Origin: Gammaproteobacteria bacterium
GTDB lineage: Bacteria; Pseudomonadota; Gammaproteobacteria; UWMA-0217
Assembly: GCA_011330835.1 (NCBI GenBank)
Contig: DRPO01000214.1
Location: 1 to 8,713 of the forward strand
Direction: 5' to 3'
DNA length: 8,713 nucleotides
In this document: piece by piece, positions 5,247 through 8,713 of the stretch
Position numbering within the stretch: position 1 is the first letter of the stretch
How the letters are laid out: every line of letters begins with the position of its first letter
The notes under the pieces: model-generated
What the model saw: only the letters and a program-made list of their open reading frames with translations
What the model was told of the DNA's origin: nothing
The model's database searches: none
Made by a program: the position numbers and the translations under genes

Positions 5247-5926
5247 CACGCCACCTCGTCGTCGAGTTCATCGAGCAACGCGGCGTCGACCGGCAGCGCC
5301 GCTTTCAGCGTTTCCAGCCATTGTTGTTCGTCCAGATTCTCGACATCGATCACCAACCGGCTGACGAGATAGACTTCAGCCGCCATTTCGGGGTCGGTGA
5401 CGCCGGCGACGACCTCCCCGACATCGAGCGGCTTACCGATTTCCTCGCCGAGAAACGCGGTCGCGGATTCTCCCAGCCCCAGCTTGTCCATCTCTTCGCG
5501 GATGCGCGCCATTTCGGCCTCGTCGATATGACCGTCCGCCTTGGCGGCGGCAATCATGGCGCGCAGCAAAATCAGGCTGCGCTGGTCAGCCGCTTCGCCA
5601 CTCAACCGGTCGACCGGCTCGACGGTCGCCGCTTCCCCGCCCTGTCGCGCCTGCCAGTCCTGGTACGCCTTGTAGGCGAGACCGCCGATCGCGGCGAGAC
5701 TCCCCAGCTTGAGCGCGGCCCCGCCCAGCCGCCGACCGCCGCGCGTGCCAAGCAGCAACGCCAGCGCGCCAGCGGCGAGCGCGCCTTTCTTCATGCCGGA
5801 CAGCATCGCCTCGCGCTGCTCTCCGGATTCGGGAATTTCCAGCTTGTCTTCCGCCAGATCCCTGGCCTGGCCGGCCAGTTTCCGACCGGACTGAAGAATG
5901 TCCTCAAGTAACGCCTTGGTATCCAT
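5246..5926 (-). CDS. DUF533 (YebE-like) TerB-related inner-membrane protein
   Basis: The product is 226 residues. The N-terminus is a charged helix (MDTKALLEDILQSGRKLAGQ). It is followed by a glycine/alanine-rich hydrophobic region (about 48-85: GALAAGALALLLG, then GGAALKLGSLAAIGGLAYKA) that could lie in the membrane. From about 115 there is a TerB-like helical domain with RAMIAAAKADGHIDEAE (122-138), the acidic motif seen in DUF533 and TerB proteins. Function is unknown; E. coli YebE is induced by envelope stress. The ATG at 5926 follows a strong ribosome site AGGAGGT. An upstream in-frame ATG at 6016 would read through a repeat remnant and is rejected. It is first in a two-gene unit with the GcvR-like gene, whose start overlaps its stop; that partnership has no evident metabolic logic. 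Confidence 0.86.
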   Translation of the reverse strand: MDTKALLEDILQSGRKLAGQARDLAEDKLEIPESGEQREAMLSGMKKGALAAGALALLLGTRGGRRLGGAALKLGSLAAIGGLAYKAYQDWQARQGGEAATVEPVDRLSGEAADQRSLILLRAMIAAAKADGHIDEAEMARIREEMDKLGLGESATAFLGEEIGKPLDVGEVVAGVTDPEMAAEVYLVSRLVIDVENLDEQQWLETLKAALPVDAALLDELDDEVA

Positions 5927-5964
5927 GACTGACCTCCTGTGGTTCATTACTGGTCTGTAGTTTA

Positions 5965-6021
5965 TATACCTCTTCCGAACAAGAATAGCCGATTTCAGCT
6001 TCTCCGGTAGCAGCAAGGCGC
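5965..6021 (+). repeat. Decayed third copy of the MITE-like element (one end only)
   Basis: TATACCTCTT at 5965-5974 equals the end of copy A base for base. CAAGAATA (5980-5987) and an ATTTCAG block follow at the right spacing, and AGCAAGGCG (6011-6019 region) matches the inner arm of the element. The rest, including the other end, is not recognisable. It lies in the 208-base gap between the divergent DUF533 and helicase genes. The TATATAAA produced at its edge, read on the minus strand, could serve as a -10 box for the DUF533 gene. Confidence 0.55.
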
Positions 6022-6092
6022 AGGCTCACCCAACCAGACAGTCTCTCCCGATTCTCCGCCAATCCCACCCCCACGAGGCAACCGGATTCAGG

Positions 6093-6098
6093 TAGAAT
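6093..6098 (+). promoter_or_regulatory. Candidate -10 box for the helicase gene
   Basis: TAGAAT matches five of six bases of the -10 consensus and lies 36 bases before the ATG at 6135. No clear -35 box is found 16 to 18 bases upstream, where the sequence is C-rich. The call rests on the one box. Confidence 0.28.
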
Positions 6099-6134
6099 CA
6101 ATCGGTTTAACGGCGGCGAATTTTCGGTTTTTTC

Positions 6135-8713
6135 ATGGCGTTCAGCTTCAAACCCACCGATATCAAGCGCACCTGCGGCTTCCAGGCCTATCAGCGCGGC
6201 ATCGCGTACTGGAAAGACAACAAGGTGCTGGACATCAAGTTGACCGACCAGAGCGCCACCCAGCAGATCATCTCCCACGTCGCCGGCAGTCATGGCGAGA
6301 TCTATACCACCCAGATCGAGATCCTGGAGTACGACGAAGGCGATTGCGAGATCATCGGCGAATGCACCTGCCCGGTGCAGATCGATTGCAAACACGTCGC
6401 GGCCACGCTGCTCAAGACGTTGCAGGAAGGCCCCCAGGCGCTGACTTCGGCTTCGACGGATCTGGTCAGCGACTGGCTGGACAGCCTCGAAGCCGCCCGA
6501 CGGGAACCGGAGACGGATTCAGAGACCGCCCCGGCCTCGCCCTACCGCCTGCTGTACGTGCTGGAATCCAACCCGGAGCGCCAGGACCCCTACGCCATTG
6601 AACTGGTCACCCAGAAAGTCCGGCTGCTCAAGAAAGGCGGCTACGGCAAACCCTCGGCCTTCCCGCTGGAGAAAGCCAGCGAGACCTATTACGCCAACGA
6701 CTTCCTGCGCCAGGAAGACCGCGATATCGCCCAACTCATCACCAACGCCCGCAACTATTACTACTACAACTACAGCAACCGCTATACGCTCAAGCGCGAA
6801 ATGGGCCGGCTGGCGCTGGAAAAGATCCTCGCCACCGGCCGCTGCCACTGGGGCGACAAGGACAATCCGCCGCTACGCCCCGGCGATGCGCGCGAACTGC
6901 GCTTTGAATGGCGCGACATGGGCGACGGCAAACAGCTCGAAGCGGTCATCGAGCCCGCCGTCTCCTACCTGTTCCGCTGTGAGGGCTTCTGGTTCGTCGA
7001 TCTCGACCAACAGGAAGCCGGCCCGCTCAGCCACCCCGATCTCGACAGCCGCCAGGTCGAGGCGCTGCTCAAGGCGCCGGTCGTGCCCCGCGAACAGTTG
7101 GAGGACATCAGCCGCAAGCTCATTCTCGAACTGCCGGAATACCGCCTCACCCCGCCGGTGGAGCTGGAAATCGAAACCATCGACATCAGCGGCCACAACC
7201 CCAAACCCCGGCTGCGCCTGATGCAGATCGATTCCCGCACCGCCAGAACCAGCGCGCAAGGCCTGCATTGCGCCCGCCTCAGCCTCGACTACGGCGCGGT
7301 CGAGGTGAGGGAGCCCCTGGGCGACAATCCTCTGACGCAGATCGTCGACGGCAACCGTGTCTACCGCGTCGAACGCGATGGAGACGCCGAACGGGCGCTT
7401 TTCGCCACCCTGCGCAACGCGGGCCTGCGGCTGCTGCCGACCACCCCCGACCGGCCCCGCATGGACTGGCAGTACGAGACCGCGCCGGGAGACGCCGCCA
7501 GCAAGGCCGCGCAATGGGATCGCTTCATCAGCGAGACCCTGCCACAACTCGAAGCCGCCGGCTGGACCATCGAGTTCGACGACAGCTTCCAGCTCCGCTT
7601 CGAGGAATCCGACGACTGGCTGGGCGAATTCGAAGAAAGCGACAATGACTGGTTCTCCCTGTCGCTGGGCGTGGAACTGGACGGCCAGCGCATCGACCTG
7701 CTGCCGCTGCTGGTGGACATCCTCAAGGCCGCGCCCAACGCCCGCGCGCTGAAAGACCACCTGCAATCCCAATCCGCCTTTCTGGTCGAAATCGCCGAAA
7801 ACCAGTACCTCAAAATCCCCTCGGCCCGGCTGCTGCCCATCTTCGACACCCTGGTGGAACTCTACGACCAGGATCCACTCGACGAACACGGCAAGCTGAA
7901 CCTGTCGAAACAGCAAGCCCTGCAACTCGACGGCCTGCTGAACAACCCCACGCTCACCTGGCGCGGCGCCGAGGAACTGATGGCTCTCAACCGGCGGCTG
8001 AGAGACTTCTCCGCCATCCAGCCCGTCCCCACGCCCGCCGGCTTCAACGCCGAACTGCGCGAATACCAGCAACAGGGCCTGAGCTGGCTCCAGTTCCTCG
8101 TCGAATACGGCTTCAGCGGCATACTCGCCGACGACATGGGGCTGGGCAAAACCATCCAGACCCTCGCCCATCTGCTGACCGAAAAACAGGCCGGTCGGCT
8201 CACCCAACCCGCGCTGATCATCGCCCCCACCAGCCTGATCGCCAACTGGCGCCGCGAAGCCAACCGCTTCGCCCCCGACCTGAGCGTTCTCGTCCTGCAC
8301 GGCCCGCAGCGGCAACGCGACTTCCCCCGCATCGACGCCCACGACCTGATCATCACCAGCTATCCGCTGATCCGCCGCGACGCCGACAACTACCGCGAGC
8401 GCGAATTTCACCTAATCGTCCTCGACGAAGCGCAAGCCATCAAAAACCCCAAATCCGCCACCACCCAAGCCATCTTCGGCCTGCAAGCCACTCACCGGCT
8501 CTGCCTCAGCGGCACCCCGGTGGAAAACCACCTTGGCGAATTCTGGTCCATCTTCCACTTTTTGATGCCCGGTTTTCTCGGCAACCTCCAGCGCTTCAAC
8601 CGACTGTACCGCAACCCCATCGAAAAACAGCAGGACGACATCCGCCGCGACCAGCTCGCCCGCCGCGTGCGTCCCTTCGTGCTGCGCCGCACCAAGGACG
8701 AAGTCGCCAGCGA
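6135..8713 (+). CDS. SWIM zinc-finger SNF2-family DNA helicase/ATPase (3' end beyond window)
   Basis: The frame is open for 859 codons and leaves the window without a stop, so the protein is partial. A SWIM zinc motif C77-x-C79-x5-C85-x-H87 (CTCPVQIDCKH) lies near the N-terminus. A long middle region follows, with a tyrosine-rich NYYYYNYSNRY at 207-217. The SNF2 ATPase starts near 640 (LREYQQQGLSWLQFL). It has Walker A DDMGLGKTIQT with K672, motif Ia IIAPTSLIANWRRE, motif II DEAQ (764-767) and motif III SGTPVEN (792-798). RRTKDEV stands at the window end; motifs IV-VI lie beyond. Such proteins use ATP to translocate on DNA and remodel bound complexes; the target here is unknown. The ATG at 6135 lacks a clear ribosome site, but the product MAFSFKPTDIKRTCGFQAYQ fits SWIM-SNF2 N-termini. 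It is divergent from the DUF533 gene. Confidence 0.94.
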   Translation, partial: MAFSFKPTDIKRTCGFQAYQRGIAYWKDNKVLDIKLTDQSATQQIISHVAGSHGEIYTTQIEILEYDEGDCEIIGECTCPVQIDCKHVAATLLKTLQEGPQALTSASTDLVSDWLDSLEAARREPETDSETAPASPYRLLYVLESNPERQDPYAIELVTQKVRLLKKGGYGKPSAFPLEKASETYYANDFLRQEDRDIAQLITNARNYYYYNYSNRYTLKREMGRLALEKILATGRCHWGDKDNPPLRPGDARELRFEWRDMGDGKQLEAVIEPAVSYLFRCEGFWFVDLDQQEAGPLSHPDLDSRQVEALLKAPVVPREQLEDISRKLILELPEYRLTPPVELEIETIDISGHNPKPRLRLMQIDSRTARTSAQGLHCARLSLDYGAVEVREPLGDNPLTQIVDGNRVYRVERDGDAERALFATLRNAGLRLLPTTPDRPRMDWQYETAPGDAASKAAQWDRFISETLPQLEAAGWTIEFDDSFQLRFEESDDWLGEFEESDNDWFSLSLGVELDGQRIDLLPLLVDILKAAPNARALKDHLQSQSAFLVEIAENQYLKIPSARLLPIFDTLVELYDQDPLDEHGKLNLSKQQALQLDGLLNNPTLTWRGAEELMALNRRLRDFSAIQPVPTPAGFNAELREYQQQGLSWLQFLVEYGFSGILADDMGLGKTIQTLAHLLTEKQAGRLTQPALIIAPTSLIANWRREANRFAPDLSVLVLHGPQRQRDFPRIDAHDLIITSYPLIRRDADNYREREFHLIVLDEAQAIKNPKSATTQAIFGLQATHRLCLSGTPVENHLGEFWSIFHFLMPGFLGNLQRFNRLYRNPIEKQQDDIRRDQLARRVRPFVLRRTKDEVAS

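Noticed and set aside
6873..8411. Long minus-strand frame (512 codons) opposite the helicase gene
   Set aside because: It is a shadow of high-GC codon usage. The plus strand holds the SWIM and SNF2 motifs throughout, and the antisense product is low-complexity (G, V, A, Q rich) with no motif.

Overview
The window reads as chromosomal DNA of a high-GC gammaproteobacterium. FolD and BioA carry the gammaproteobacterial forms of their motifs, and the core genes are visibly GC-rich (one 60-base line of bioA counts to about 73% GC). Genus cannot be fixed from sequence alone. Housekeeping genes dominate. The accessory part is a small AT-richer toxin-antitoxin island enclosed by two inverted copies of a palindromic, MITE-like repeat.

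Left part (1-1247): the window opens on the first 21 bases of a tRNA-Pro gene on the minus strand, with a good sigma70 promoter at 39-67. A perfect 27-bp inverted repeat of the 'GTCATCCCGGCGAACGCC...' type follows at 154-247. Next comes folD (393-1247, one-carbon metabolism).

Middle (1248-3806): a structured leader with two hairpins ends in a strong Shine-Dalgarno sequence and a possible 33-codon ORF. That ORF overlaps a GT-B glycosyltransferase gene by ATGA, which in turn overlaps bioA (biotin synthesis) by TTGA. These probably form one translationally coupled operon.

Island (3854-4708): a RelE/ParE-type toxin and its small antitoxin, both on the minus strand and overlapping by ATGA, lie between two 165-bp elements. 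The elements are about 85% identical to each other and in opposite orientation. The last 13 residues and the stop codon of the toxin come from the terminal repeat of one element. The antitoxin leader and possibly its promoter come from the other. A decayed third copy lies at about 5965-6021.

Right part (4725-8713): a minus-strand pair encodes a DUF533/YebE-like protein and a GcvR-like double-ACT protein, overlapping at GTGATG. A divergent, long SWIM-domain SNF2 helicase gene starts at 6135 and runs off the window after motif III. No CRISPR array, rRNA or prophage gene is visible. The most unusual item is the toxin-antitoxin pair bracketed by, and partly encoded by, inverted MITE copies.
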